Shown here: one piece after another, positions 41,835 to 50,313 of the stretch
Layout of the letters: each line of letters starts with the position of its first letter
How positions within the stretch are numbered: the stretch's first letter is position 1
Assembly (NCBI RefSeq): GCF_014199535.1
Contig: NZ_JACHNV010000001.1
Span: forward strand, 248,001-312,000
Length of the DNA: 64,000 bases
From: Hymenobacter latericoloratus
GTDB taxonomy: Bacteria; Bacteroidota; Bacteroidia; Cytophagales; Hymenobacteraceae
Reading direction: 5' to 3'
The notes under the pieces: model-generated
What the model was told of the DNA's origin: nothing
Databases searched by the model: none
What the model saw: the letters and a program-made list of their open reading frames with translations, nothing else
Position numbers and translations under genes: made by a program

Positions 41835-44267
41835 ATGCTGAAAAACTACCTGCGCAAGGGCCTGCTGGTGGCCCTGTTAACCAGCTCCGTAGCTGCCCAC
41901 GCCCAGTACTTGTTTAAAAGTGCTACCGTAAACGGACTAGGCCCCTACGTCCAGAACTTCGACGATCTGGCCGGAACCAGTGCCCCTTTTGTCAGCAACA
42001 CCACCCTGGTGGGAGTGTACGCCAAGCAAACCTTCGATAACCCCTTATTCGGGGGCGAGTACGAATCGGGGCAGCGCATGGCCGGCATCGTGCCCCTAAC
42101 CGGCGACGATGGCTCGAAAGGTGAGTCGCGGGATGTATACAACGAGCCCAACGGGGCCGCGTGGTACCATTTTGGGGCGCCAGGCTCCTCCGACCGGGCG
42201 CTGGGCGGCATTGCGGCCACCAATACCTCTTCGGGTATCGGCTACGTGGGCATCCGGCTTAAGAATACATCGGGGGTAACAATTAAGAATCTGGAAGTGC
42301 AATACGCCATGGAGCAATGGTATAACTCCAGCCAGACCCTGGCCGCCCAGGTAAACGTAGATTACCGGCGAAGCACGGCGGACATTACCAGCCTCAAGGC
42401 CGGCACCTGGACTTCGGTGCCCGATCTGGGGGTAGCGGCACCCTCCACCTCCACGGCCATTGCGGCCCGCGATGGTAACGCCGCCACCAACCGCCGGGTG
42501 CTGCGGACCACGCTCGTGGGCCTGGACCTGGCCCAAAACGAGGAAATCATGATCCGGTGGTCGTACGTGTTCAACACCCAAACCAACGGCAACGGCTTGT
42601 CGATTGATGACGTGGTCATCACGCCGCAAACCAACGTGTATTACTCAAACCTGACCGGCGACATCGACAAAACCAACAGCTGGGGCACCACCATCACCAG
42701 CAGTGGCGGGGTCGGTGGAGCCAAACCCGGTAACTTTTCCGCCCCCGATCAGACCTTTTACGTGCGCGGCACGGATGGCACCACCAACCGGGTGCAGCAG
42801 GGCAACGCCTGGACCGTGAGTGGTCAGAACTCCAAGATTATCGTGGGCATTCCGGCCTCGCCGGCCATTGGCTCAACCCCCGCTATGGCGGCCATTCCGG
42901 CTACCCTGGTAGTGGCCGAGGGAAGCAGAACTGTGGTGGGCACCATAGATGTGGCCGAGGGCTCAACCCTGCGCATTCTGCGCCCTGATGCCCCCAACAT
43001 GCGCCTAGGAGCCCTGGCCACTACTAGTACAGTAGAGTACGTAGGCGACGCAGCCGTGGCCCACACCATCCGGCCGGCCAGCTACGGCAACCTGGTGCTT
43101 TCGGGGGCCGGCAGCAAAACCCTGGGCGGCGACATACTGGTGAATGGCACCTTGGACCTGGGCAATACGGCCAAGCTGAATCTGGGAGCCTACAACGTAA
43201 CCCTAACCCGCCCCGACGTTGCCACCGGTTACCAGGGTAGCATTCGTAATGCCGGCAGCACGGCGTACATTGTTACCAATGGGCTGGGCTCTTTGCGCCA
43301 AACGGTGCCCAATACGGGGCTGGATGTACTGTATCCGGTTGGTACCGCCACCAGCTACACCCCGGCCAGCCTCAGGCAGTCGGCGGCACAAAGCGAGGAT
43401 GTGTTTGCCGTGCGCGTAGCCGATAACACGCACACCCAGTACAACGCCAACGGCAGCGGCGCCGGTGCTGTGGTAACCTACCAGAACGTAAAGAAAACCT
43501 GGCATGTAGCAGAAGAGGTAGCCGGCAACTCCGACGTAACCTTAACGCTGCAGTGGAATACCTCCGATGCCACCCCGGATTTTGTGCCGGCCGCGGCCCA
43601 TATCAACCACTACAGCGGGGGAGCCTGGGACCGGTACTTCTCGGCCACAGCGCCCACCACCGTATCTCCGGACGTGTACGCCATCAGCCGCCCGGGCATC
43701 ACTAGTTTTTCGCCTTTTGGAATATCCTCCCGCAGTCCTGGGGTGTTGCCGGTGCAGCTAGCCAGCTTCACGGCCGCGCCGGTAGGTTCTGGAGTCCGCT
43801 GCGTATGGCAAACGGCCGCTGAGCTTAACAACGCGCGGTTTGTGGTGGAGCGCAGCGCAACGGGGCAGTCGTTCCGGGCTGTTGGCACCGTAGCCGGGCG
43901 TGGCACTACCACCACCAGCCACCAGTACCAGTTCACGGATGCTACCCCCCTGCCGGGAGTAAACTATTACCGGTTGCGCCAAGTAGATACCGATGGCACC
44001 GAAACCCTCTCCGACGTAGCGGTGGTGACTACCACCGGCACCGGGGTTGCCTACGTAACGCCCAACCCCGGTGCCTCCCAGTTTCGGGTGGTGGCGCCGG
44101 CCGGGGCTGGTACTGTGCAGGCCGAAGTCCTCAACCTGCTCGGGGCTACGGTAGCGGTAGTGAGGCCTGATGGCAGCTTCGAACTGACAAGCCAGCCGGC
44201 GGGCATTTACGTGGTGCGCGTCCGCACCCCCTTGGGCGTTCAGACCACCCGCTTTATCAAGGAGTAA
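41835..44267 (+). CDS. Secreted protein with T9SS C-terminal sorting domain
   Basis: 810 residues with a signal peptide (MLKNYLRKGLLVALLTSSVAAHAQ). The N-terminal 250 residues look like a beta-sandwich, with QNFDDLAGTSAPF and GLSIDDVVIT, as in many large Bacteroidota surface proteins. A long repetitive beta region follows (about 270-480). The segment before the end, LPVQLASFTAAPVGSGVRCVWQTAAELNNARFVVERS, and the last 75 residues (PNPGASQFRV ... QPAGIYVVRVRTPLGVQTTRFIKE) form the type A sorting domain that directs export by the type IX system. Function unknown; a cell-surface or secreted role is likely. Confidence 0.88.
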   Translation: MLKNYLRKGLLVALLTSSVAAHAQYLFKSATVNGLGPYVQNFDDLAGTSAPFVSNTTLVGVYAKQTFDNPLFGGEYESGQRMAGIVPLTGDDGSKGESRDVYNEPNGAAWYHFGAPGSSDRALGGIAATNTSSGIGYVGIRLKNTSGVTIKNLEVQYAMEQWYNSSQTLAAQVNVDYRRSTADITSLKAGTWTSVPDLGVAAPSTSTAIAARDGNAATNRRVLRTTLVGLDLAQNEEIMIRWSYVFNTQTNGNGLSIDDVVITPQTNVYYSNLTGDIDKTNSWGTTITSSGGVGGAKPGNFSAPDQTFYVRGTDGTTNRVQQGNAWTVSGQNSKIIVGIPASPAIGSTPAMAAIPATLVVAEGSRTVVGTIDVAEGSTLRILRPDAPNMRLGALATTSTVEYVGDAAVAHTIRPASYGNLVLSGAGSKTLGGDILVNGTLDLGNTAKLNLGAYNVTLTRPDVATGYQGSIRNAGSTAYIVTNGLGSLRQTVPNTGLDVLYPVGTATSYTPASLRQSAAQSEDVFAVRVADNTHTQYNANGSGAGAVVTYQNVKKTWHVAEEVAGNSDVTLTLQWNTSDATPDFVPAAAHINHYSGGAWDRYFSATAPTTVSPDVYAISRPGITSFSPFGISSRSPGVLPVQLASFTAAPVGSGVRCVWQTAAELNNARFVVERSATGQSFRAVGTVAGRGTTTTSHQYQFTDATPLPGVNYYRLRQVDTDGTETLSDVAVVTTTGTGVAYVTPNPGASQFRVVAPAGAGTVQAEVLNLLGATVAVVRPDGSFELTSQPAGIYVVRVRTPLGVQTTRFIKE

Positions 44268-44283
44268 GGGTTGCCTTTCACGC

Positions 44284-44319
44284 AAAAAAGCCTCACCCAC
44301 TGCTGGGGTGAGGCTTTTT
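44284..44319 (+). terminator. Terminator of the T9SS protein gene
   Basis: 15-bp stem AAAAAAGCCTCACCC with its complement, 6-base loop, T5 tail. The A-run also allows termination of minus-strand transcripts. Confidence 0.9.
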
Positions 44320-44346
44320 CGTTTCAGCCGGTTGACAATGCCGCAG

Positions 44347-44523
44347 TTAGGAGCGGCGGAACCGATTGACGATGAACCAGAGCAGCAGTACAATCAGAAA
44401 TACCCCAATCAGGCCGGTCCAGGCACCCGCTTTAAAGATGGTGCCGATGGCGTCGCAGCTGCTGAGCGAAAACGTAAGCAGAACCAGAAAGGCGAGAGAG
44501 AGGGGAAAACGCAGGGTAGTCAT
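44347..44523 (-). CDS. Small lipoprotein/membrane protein (58 residues)
   Basis: Translation gives MTTLRFPLSLAFLVLLTFSL, then SSCDAIGTIFKAGAWTGLIG and a membrane helix with a basic end NRFRRS. The lipobox-like LSSC and the motif C-D-x-I-G-x-I-F-K-A-G-x-W-T-G are shared by a widespread Bacteroidota family of tiny proteins (sometimes mislabelled as phosphatidate cytidylyltransferase). Predicted to be anchored by lipid and a single helix. Function unknown. The bidirectional hairpin at 44284-44319 can end its transcript. Confidence 0.82.
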   Translation of the reverse strand: MTTLRFPLSLAFLVLLTFSLSSCDAIGTIFKAGAWTGLIGVFLIVLLLWFIVNRFRRS

Positions 44524-44830
44524 GGCGTAGGGAGGGAAGGTGGAACGTGAGCCACTCAGTACAGCTCTTATGGCATGTACTATTCCTGCTGAAAAAGGTT
44601 GATGGCCAGTCAGAAGCCTAACTCAGAATAAGTGCGGCAGCGGCAGCGGCACAGCTAGCAGTACGCTGGGCGCCGCAGGTAGCTGTCAGACTCTACAAGC
44701 CGATGTACTGTCGAAGAAGCGGCCTGCCCGGCCGAGTGCAAACAGGCACGGGTTAGGGGTATTATGCTGTGCCCAGAAGCACAGAAGGTAGACAAGAGCA
44801 CTTCTGCGGAGTTGGGGCTACCTTAAAAAC
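44524..44830. other. Gap without recognisable gene
   Basis: About 300 bases between the small lipoprotein and the tRNA terminator. No convincing frame, repeat or promoter was found on either strand. It presumably holds the promoter of the minus-strand lipoprotein. Confidence 0.5.
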
Positions 44831-44863
44831 GAAGAAGCCCACCGGGTATCGGTGGGCTTCTTC
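44831..44863 (-). terminator. Terminator of tRNA-Asn
   Basis: 13-bp stem GAAGAAGCCCACC / GGTGGGCTTCTTC with a 7-base loop, followed on the minus strand by GTTTTTAAG, five bases after the CCA end. Confidence 0.9.
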
Positions 44864-44867
44864 TACT

Positions 44868-44944
44868 TGGCGCTCCCTCCTGGGCTCGAACCAGGGACCC
44901 TCTGATTAACAGTCAGATGCTCTAACCGGCTGAGCTAAGGAAGC
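44868..44944 (-). tRNA. tRNA-Asn (anticodon GUU)
   Basis: 77 bases including an encoded CCA. The 7-bp acceptor GCTTCCT / AGGGAGC contains one T-G pair; D arm GCTC/GAGC; anticodon arm TCTGA-CTGTTAA-TCAGA with GTT at 34-36; T arm CCTGG-TTCGAGC-CCAGG; discriminator G73, as expected for Asn. A terminator follows directly. Confidence 0.97.
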
Positions 44945-45041
44945 GGTTATGGCGGCGGGTTTTTTGCCGTTGCTGGTGCAATATTAGAGCAAAGTTTTCG
45001 AACGTGCAAGCATGTTTTTCGAAAAAAAATTGCGCACCCGG

Positions 45042-45491
45042 TTAGTTTGTGATTGTCAGGGTATTGCCGGAGAGGGCAGTATTGTATTGGCGCAACGGGC
45101 GGGTAGCTGGCCCGGCCTGGGGCTGGCCCTGAAAGCTGAACTGTGATTGGCAGCAGGGGTCGTACAGGCGCAGGAACGGGTCGATTTTCAGCCGGGCGCA
45201 TGTGTCAAGGGGTTGGTACGGACAGTTGCGGTCAAAGGCGAGGTAGGAACTGGCGCTTTGGCGCACAATAATCAGTCCTCGCACGCCCCCCTTATGGTAC
45301 ACAGCCCCATTATCAAAGCGCAAGTTGCTGTTCTGCTGATCCGTGAGAAACAGCACCTCACTGACGGCCGCCAGCGGAATCTGCGGCTGCGCGTCATCGG
45401 ACGCCGAGTTGCAGGCCGTCGTCAGGGTAACTGCCAAGCAGAGAAGCGGTGCCAAATATCCGCGTCGTAAGTAACCAGAAGACATCATCAT
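45042..45491 (-). CDS. Rieske-like lipoprotein lacking the iron-sulfur ligands
   Basis: 149 residues; lipoprotein signal MMMSSGYLRRGYLAPLLCLAVTLTTAC. The second half has the outline of a small Rieske domain (LIIVRQSASSYLAFDRNCPYQP, then RLYDPCCQSQFSFQG and the closing NTLTITN). However, the two ligand motifs C-x-H and C-x-x-H read NCPY and DPCC, so both His ligands are gone. It should not hold a normal [2Fe-2S] cluster; the Cys may form disulfides. Related degenerate forms exist in Bacteroidota lipoproteins. Role unknown. Confidence 0.7.
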   Translation of the reverse strand: MMMSSGYLRRGYLAPLLCLAVTLTTACNSASDDAQPQIPLAAVSEVLFLTDQQNSNLRFDNGAVYHKGGVRGLIIVRQSASSYLAFDRNCPYQPLDTCARLKIDPFLRLYDPCCQSQFSFQGQPQAGPATRPLRQYNTALSGNTLTITN

Positions 45492-45613
45492 GATTTAAAA
45501 AGCAATGAACAGGTATAACGCGCTACCCGCCCGAAGTGCTATAAAGTAAATGCCACTGCCCGGCCTGCCCTGGTCAACCCTCAGTGGAGACAGACGTTCA
45601 ACGTGCCAGCCAT

Positions 45614-45649
45614 AAAAAAGCTCCCATCTGCCGGGTGGTAGATGGGAGC
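45614..45649 (-). terminator. Intrinsic terminator of pheS
   Basis: 10-bp stem GCTCCCATCT / AGATGGGAGC with a 10-base loop, running into T6 on the minus strand, 19 bases past the stop. Confidence 0.92.
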
Positions 45650-45667
45650 CTGCAAAGTTGGGCGGCC

Positions 45668-46708
45668 TTACTGGGCGCTTTCAAACTGCCGCAGAAAGCG
45701 GGCGTCGTTTTCCGTGAATAAGCGTAAGTCTTTGATCTGGTATTTCAGCATGGTAATGCGCTCAATGCCCATGCCCCAGGCGTAGCCGGAGTAGCGCTCC
45801 GGATCAATGCCGGACTGCTCCAGCACGGCGGGGTCCACCATGCCGCAGCCCCCAATTTCAACCCAGCCGGTCTGCTTGCAGATGTTGCAGCCGGCGCCTT
45901 TGCAAATCAGGCAGGTGATGTCAATTTCGGCCGAGGGCTCGGTAAAGGGGAAGAAGGACGGACGGAACCGCACCTGCATATCCTGCCCAAAAAGCTCTTG
46001 CACGAAGTAGTACACGGTTTGTTTCAGGTCAGCAAAGCTCACATTCCCATCCACGAACAGGGCCTCTACCTGATGGAACATCATGTGGGCGCGGGCCGAA
46101 ATAGCCTCGTTGCGGTACACGCGGCCCGGCATAATGCTGCGAATAGGCGGCTTTTGCGTTTGCATCACGCGCACCTGCACCGGGCTGGTGTGCGTGCGCA
46201 GAACCCACTCCTGCTCGCCGGGAGTGCGGCGCACAAAAAAAGTGTCCTGCATGTCGCGGGCCGGGTGGTTCTCGGGGAAATTCAGGGCCGTGAAGTTGTG
46301 CCAGTCGTCCTCAATTTCGGGGCCTTCCTCTACGTTGAAGCCGATACGGGCCAGAATTCGCACAATTTCCTCGCGCACCAAACTTAACGGGTGGCGTGTG
46401 CCCAGGGCATTCGGGAGGGTAGGCAGGGTGTAGTCGAACGTAGGGTCGGCGGGAGCATTGGCCGCGGCTGCTTCCAGCTCCTGCTGGCGCTGCTCGAAGC
46501 GGGCTAGGGCCGCCTGTTTCAGCTGGTTTAACTCCTGACCAACGGCCCGGCGGTCTGCCTGGGGTACGGTTTTCAACTGGTCGAAGAGGTCGGCCAGCTG
46601 GCCCTTGCGGCCGGTATAAGCAATGCGGAACTGGTCAAGCTGTTCTGCAGTGGTAAGGTCGTAGGCGTCGATTTCGGCGCGCAGCCGCGCGATGTTGTCC
46701 TGCATCAT
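45668..46708 (-). CDS. pheS: Phenylalanine--tRNA ligase alpha subunit
   Basis: 346 residues, standard length for the alpha subunit of the alpha2beta2 PheRS. N-terminal coiled coil (residues 1-90, tRNA binding) with [20 protein letters not shown], then the class-II catalytic core: [29 protein letters not shown]-like segment (motif 1/2 region), [22 protein letters not shown] and the Phe pocket [14 protein letters not shown] with [13 protein letters not shown] (motif 3). pheT is not adjacent. The TACCTTTG box ends four bases before the ATG. Two consecutive ATGs (46708, 46705) are equivalent. Confidence 0.97.
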   Translation of the reverse strand: [346 protein letters not shown]

Positions 46709-46712
46709 ACAG

Positions 46713-46720
46713 CAAAGGTA
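46713..46720 (-). promoter_or_regulatory. pheS -7 element, start-codon proximal
   Basis: TACCTTTG on the minus strand ending four bases before the ATG, implying a leaderless or near-leaderless transcript. The rest of the 273-base gap up to 46981 shows an AT-rich patch (46730-46830) and nothing else. Confidence 0.55.
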
Positions 46721-46981
46721 ACTTGATTGAAGCTAGATGCTGAAGAGTTGAAATAGTAGGCTTGCATGTAATTGAAATACAAGTACATAAGATTTATAAA
46801 ATGCGAAATTTTATTGGCTGACAGCGCCCAGAGCGGGCTCGGCAAAAAGTGGTACGGTTGCTGCAAACACCGTTGGTACAAGCGGCAACTGAGGCTGAAC
46901 GTGGGGCGCCACCCGTTAGCCGGCGGGCTGCAGGCCCGGCCAGAGCCGGGTGCGATATTCACTCTTTGATCTGCCTTTCCG

Positions 46982-47509
46982 ATGAAACGCTTACTTCTCT
47001 CCGCTGCCGTAGCAGTGGCCTTCCTCAGTGCATCCGGGGCTCAGGCTCAAACTAAAGCCAAACCCGGTAAAACGGCCAACACCAGTGTAGCTCCCGCCGC
47101 GGAACCCGAGTGGCCCGCCCTGGAAACCTGGAACGAGCCCGCTACCCCTGCGCCCACCAGCAACGGCTGGGAAACCGCCGCTGTTCCCGATGATGACCCG
47201 ATGATGCGCTCCTCGGGGGTAATGGTAGCGCCCGGCATGAGTTCCTCGCCCTACCGGGGTACCAGTACCGATTACCATGGCCGGCCGGTGACCAAAGCTA
47301 AATCGAAGCGGCCGCGCTCCGTGGAAGTAGCCCAGAACGACGACCCCATGATGCGTACTTCGGGCGTGATGCTGGCCCCGGGCATGAACACCGCGCCCTA
47401 CCGGGGCACCAGCACCGACTATAACGGCCGTCCTCTGCGTAAGCCGGCAGCCACTACGGCATCGGCGCAGACCAATGTAGCCGATGAGCCAATGGCTGCG
47501 GGCTGGTAA
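46982..47509 (+). CDS. Secreted APG-TDY-GRP motif protein, two-repeat member
   Basis: 175 residues; signal peptide MKRLLLSAAVAVAFLSASGAQAQ. The mature protein is Pro/Ala/Thr rich and contains two near-identical 33-residue units (residues 71-103 and 120-152). Each starts DDPMMR[ST]SGVM and contains APGM, nine residues, then TDYxGRP. It ends in AAGW, and a second NGW occurs upstream of the first unit. No known domain was recognised. It is the first of three genes on the same strand sharing the motif (with 47628 and 48166). A hairpin follows the stop. Probably extracytoplasmic and largely disordered. Confidence 0.8.
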   Translation: MKRLLLSAAVAVAFLSASGAQAQTKAKPGKTANTSVAPAAEPEWPALETWNEPATPAPTSNGWETAAVPDDDPMMRSSGVMVAPGMSSSPYRGTSTDYHGRPVTKAKSKRPRSVEVAQNDDPMMRTSGVMLAPGMNTAPYRGTSTDYNGRPLRKPAATTASAQTNVADEPMAAGW

Positions 47510-47542
47510 GTTCACAAGCTTTTTCAGGAGTGTAGCAGTGCA

Positions 47543-47577
47543 AACAGCCCGGACGGTATGGCCGTTGCCGGGCTGTT
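47543..47577 (+). terminator. Hairpin after the first APG-TDY-GRP gene
   Basis: 10-bp arms AACAGCCCGG / CCGGGCTGTT with an inner ACGG/CCGT pair; weak T-tail. Confidence 0.6.
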
Positions 47578-47627
47578 GCCGTATGCAGGAGGGCGTGTGG
47601 TAAAGCATTGACCTTCTTACTGCTACT

Positions 47628-47975
47628 ATGATGAAAGCGCAACTCCTACCCCTGATTATGATAGGAATGGCCTGCCTACTGGCGGAAGTGCCGGCCCTGG
47701 GCCAGACCAAGCCCGTTACCCGTACCAAGGCTGCCTATCATCGGACCTCCAACCCGCGCGCCCGGTCCCGCGCCGGAGCCTATGCCCGCTACGACCGTAG
47801 CGGCCGGCGCGACGAGGAAAACCTGAAGCTGGCGCCCGGCCTGCGGCTGAATATGCCCAGCCCACCCACCACCGATTATATGGGACGCCCCCTCAAGAAG
47901 AAACCGGCCAAGAAACCAGCCGGACCTTCCACCATTTCGGCTGGTGAAACGAAGCGGGCAGTCAGTCGGCCCTAA
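47628..47975 (+). CDS. Secreted APG-TDY-GRP motif protein, basic short member
   Basis: 115 residues; signal peptide through VPALGQ (about residue 26), with a Cys in its hydrophobic core. The mature part is highly basic (RTSNPRARSRAGAYARYDRSGRRDEE), then one copy of the family motif: LAPGL (68-72), nine residues, TDYMGRPLK (82-90), followed by KKPAKKPAG. The motif spacing is identical to the neighbouring proteins. The N-terminal signal has some lipobox character (GMAC) but no proven lipidation. Function unknown. Confidence 0.7.
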   Translation: MMKAQLLPLIMIGMACLLAEVPALGQTKPVTRTKAAYHRTSNPRARSRAGAYARYDRSGRRDEENLKLAPGLRLNMPSPPTTDYMGRPLKKKPAKKPAGPSTISAGETKRAVSRP

Positions 47976-48107
47976 CAGTGAAACAGCAGGTAACCACTTC
48001 GCCACTACGGGAAAGCGACGCGGTGGGGAAAGTGAAATCCGGTAATTCCGGCCCGGCAAGGAACTTCCTGAGCAACCTCACGTTAGGGCAAAAAGTGAGG
48101 CGGGGGT

Positions 48108-48137
48108 TTTGGGCCCGCGCGGGGTGCCGTACCTTTG
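48108..48137 (+). promoter_or_regulatory. Promoter of the third APG-TDY-GRP gene
   Basis: TTTG at 48108-48111, an 18-base spacer, TACCTTTG at 48130-48137, 28 bases before the ATG. Confidence 0.75.
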
Positions 48138-48165
48138 CGGTAAGAATCTGCTTTTATTCTTTTTT

Positions 48166-48819
48166 ATGACTCGTCAATTCTTCCCACTGTTGCTGCTTGG
48201 CGGCGTACTGCTGGCCGCCCCAGCCGTAGCCCAGAAAAAGTCGTCCGACGGCTGGGATACCTCTTCCGATGGCTGGGGAACTCCCGCCAAAAAAGCGGCT
48301 CCGGCCAAGAAATCAACGCCGGCGAAAACGCCGGCAGCGGCTCCGGCGGCCGCGCCCGCCGCCGCTCCGGCTCCCACGGCCACGGTCGCCCCGGCTTCGG
48401 GCAGCGGCGACTGGGGTGGGGCTTCGGGCAGCGGTGCTGCCATGGCTCCGGCCTCTGAGCCTCAGCCCATTGGGGCTAGCCTGGCGCCCGGCTTTTCCGC
48501 CGCTCCTTCGCGGCGCGTCACTACCGACTACCGGGGCCGCCCCCTGAAACCCTACGTGCGCCGGACGGTGCGCGCTTCTGATCCTGTCCCGATGGCGCCG
48601 GCCCCGGCCCCGATCATTCCGGCTCCTGAGCCCGAGCCGGCTCCGGTGGCCGCCGCCCCGGCTGCTGCGCCCAAGGCTAGCGCTGCTGGTGCGGCGGCGG
48701 GTACCAAAAGCGGTGGTGCGGCCGCTACTACAACCAAAAAAGCAGCCGCTCCGGTTAAAAAAGCTGCCCCCAAGAAGAAAGTCGATGATGGCTGGGGCAG
48801 CGGCGGCAGCGGCTGGTAA
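48166..48819 (+). CDS. Secreted APG-TDY-GRP motif protein, Ala/Pro-rich member
   Basis: 217 residues from MTRQFFPLLLLGGVLLAAPAVAQ (signal peptide). After a Trp-containing start (SSDGWDTSSDGWG) come Lys/Ala/Pro-rich stretches, one family motif (LAPGF 106-110, nine residues, TDYRGRPLK 120-128), a second Pro/Ala-rich part and the ending DDGWGSGGSGW. It shares the Gly-Trp C-terminus with the first member. The frame is open upstream to 48109, but the promoter (48108-48137) lies in that extension. A 68-base perfect hairpin follows. Confidence 0.8.
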   Translation: MTRQFFPLLLLGGVLLAAPAVAQKKSSDGWDTSSDGWGTPAKKAAPAKKSTPAKTPAAAPAAAPAAAPAPTATVAPASGSGDWGGASGSGAAMAPASEPQPIGASLAPGFSAAPSRRVTTDYRGRPLKPYVRRTVRASDPVPMAPAPAPIIPAPEPEPAPVAAAPAAAPKASAAGAAAGTKSGGAAATTTKKAAAPVKKAAPKKKVDDGWGSGGSGW

Positions 48820-48836
48820 GCCAGCTTTTATTTCTG

Positions 48837-48904
48837 CTACCCCCTTCTACACAACACGGCCCGCCTGGTACTCCAGGCGGGCCGTGTTGTGTAGAAGGGG
48901 GTAG
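48837..48904. terminator. 68-base perfect hairpin, bidirectional terminator
   Basis: 32-bp arms without mismatch (48837-48868 / 48873-48904) and a TACT loop, between the convergent stops of the APG-TDY-GRP gene and the M16 peptidase gene. Confidence 0.85.
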
Positions 48905-48908
48905 TGTG

Positions 48909-50189
48909 CTACTGAGCCATTTCCGCCAATACGGGTTCCGCGGAAACTGCGGCGGCCTGGGCGCGGTAGTAAAGAGTGCTGCAATTATCCGGGCGCAGTA
49001 CTTCGCGGGCGGCGGCCTGCACCAGCGCCGGCGTAACGGCCTGCACCCGGGCGCTTTCCTGATTCACGAGGTCAGCGTTGCCGAGCAGCTTGCTGAAGGC
49101 CAGGTTCATGGCCCGGTTCAACAGCTCTATCTCGCTGAAAACGATGCTGGCTTCGGCCTGGTTTTTTACCTTCTCCAGCTCTTCAGGGCCTGGCTCTGCG
49201 GCAAGAAACTCAGCGAGTACGGCCTCCACCGCAGCGTCGGCTTCCTCTAGCGTCACGCCGGCGTTCAGTTTGCCACTGATGACCAGCAGGCCCGGCTCAA
49301 AAGAACCCATCACGGAGGCCGAAATGGAGTTGAACAAAGGCGTATCCTTCACCAGCCGCTGGTACAGCCGCGACGATTTACCCCGCCCCAGCACGTCGCT
49401 CAGCAAGTCGGCGGCGTAGTAGCCCTCGTCGGCGCGGCCTGGCATGTGGTACACTTTGTAAAGGGCCGATAGGGGCACGTCGGCGGTTACTTCCAGGAAG
49501 CGGGCTTCGGTTTGGCGCGGCTCCTGGGGTAGGCGCCGCTCGTAGCGCGTGCCGCCCGGAATGGGCTCAAACCACTTTTCGGCCAGGCGCCGGGCCTCAG
49601 CCACGGTCACGTCGCCGGCAACTACCAGAATGGCATTGGCGGGCGAGTAGTGCTTGGCGAAAAAGTCGCGCACCTGCTGCATGGTGGCGTTTTCGATGTG
49701 GCTGACTTCCTTGCCGATAGTAGCCCACTGGTAGGGGTGGTGCTGGTAGGCCAGGGGCCGCAGCTTCAGCCACACGTCGCCGTAGGGCTGGTTGAGGTAG
49801 TTCTGCTTGAATTCCTCCACTACCACCTTGCGCTGCACCTCCAGGCCCTGCTCCGAGAAAGCCAGGTTCAGCATGCGGTCCGACTCCAGCCAGAAGCCGG
49901 TTTCGAGGTTGGCGGCGGGTAGGGTAAGGTAGTAGTTGGTAATGTCGGGGGAGGTGAAGGCGTTGTTTTCGCCGCCCACCAGCTGCAGGGGCTCGTCGTA
50001 GCTGGGGATGTTCACGGAGCCCGAAAACATCAGGTGCTCAAACAAGTGGGCAAAACCGGTGTGGGCGGGGTCTTCGTCGCGGGAGCCTACGTTGTAGAGC
50101 ACGTTGAGCACGGCCATGGGCGTGCTGTGGTCTTCGTGCACGATGCAGCGCAGGCCGTTATCGAGGGTGAATTCTTCGAAATGAATCAT
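48909..50189 (-). CDS. M16-family zinc peptidase (pitrilysin-like)
   Basis: 426 residues, from MIHFEEFTLDNGLRCIVHED. The inverted zinc motif is present: FAHLFEHLMFSGS (HxxEH), with the downstream Glu about 75 residues later (EVQRKVVVEEFKQN). The second, non-catalytic half follows. No signal peptide, so cytoplasmic or, as in some relatives, exported by another route. A single M16 gene; its usual non-catalytic partner is not adjacent. Longer frames upstream (to 50429) cross the terminator hairpin of the TonB receptor gene and are rejected. Confidence 0.93.
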   Translation of the reverse strand: MIHFEEFTLDNGLRCIVHEDHSTPMAVLNVLYNVGSRDEDPAHTGFAHLFEHLMFSGSVNIPSYDEPLQLVGGENNAFTSPDITNYYLTLPAANLETGFWLESDRMLNLAFSEQGLEVQRKVVVEEFKQNYLNQPYGDVWLKLRPLAYQHHPYQWATIGKEVSHIENATMQQVRDFFAKHYSPANAILVVAGDVTVAEARRLAEKWFEPIPGGTRYERRLPQEPRQTEARFLEVTADVPLSALYKVYHMPGRADEGYYAADLLSDVLGRGKSSRLYQRLVKDTPLFNSISASVMGSFEPGLLVISGKLNAGVTLEEADAAVEAVLAEFLAAEPGPEELEKVKNQAEASIVFSEIELLNRAMNLAFSKLLGNADLVNQESARVQAVTPALVQAAAREVLRPDNCSTLYYRAQAAAVSAEPVLAEMAQ

Positions 50190-50236
50190 AGGAAAAGGCA
50201 GGGAAGTAAGCCCCAACGGGGCAGTAAGATAAACAA

Positions 50237-50270
50237 CCAGCCGCCCAAAACAGAAGTTTCGGGCGGCTGG
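50237..50270 (-). terminator. Terminator of the TonB-dependent receptor gene
   Basis: 10-bp stem CCAGCCGCCC / GGGCGGCTGG, followed on the minus strand by TTGTTTATCTT, 44 bases past the stop. Confidence 0.75.
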
Positions 50271-50313
50271 CGGGGGTAGGGAGAAAGATGTACGCAGGCC
50301 GCCCCGCCGCGGG

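Noticed and set aside
44308..44550. 80-codon plus-strand frame
   Set aside because: Antisense to the better-supported 58-residue lipoprotein at 44347-44523.
46705..46962. 85-codon minus-strand frame upstream of pheS
   Set aside because: It runs through the pheS promoter and an AT-rich gap and has no protein-like pattern.
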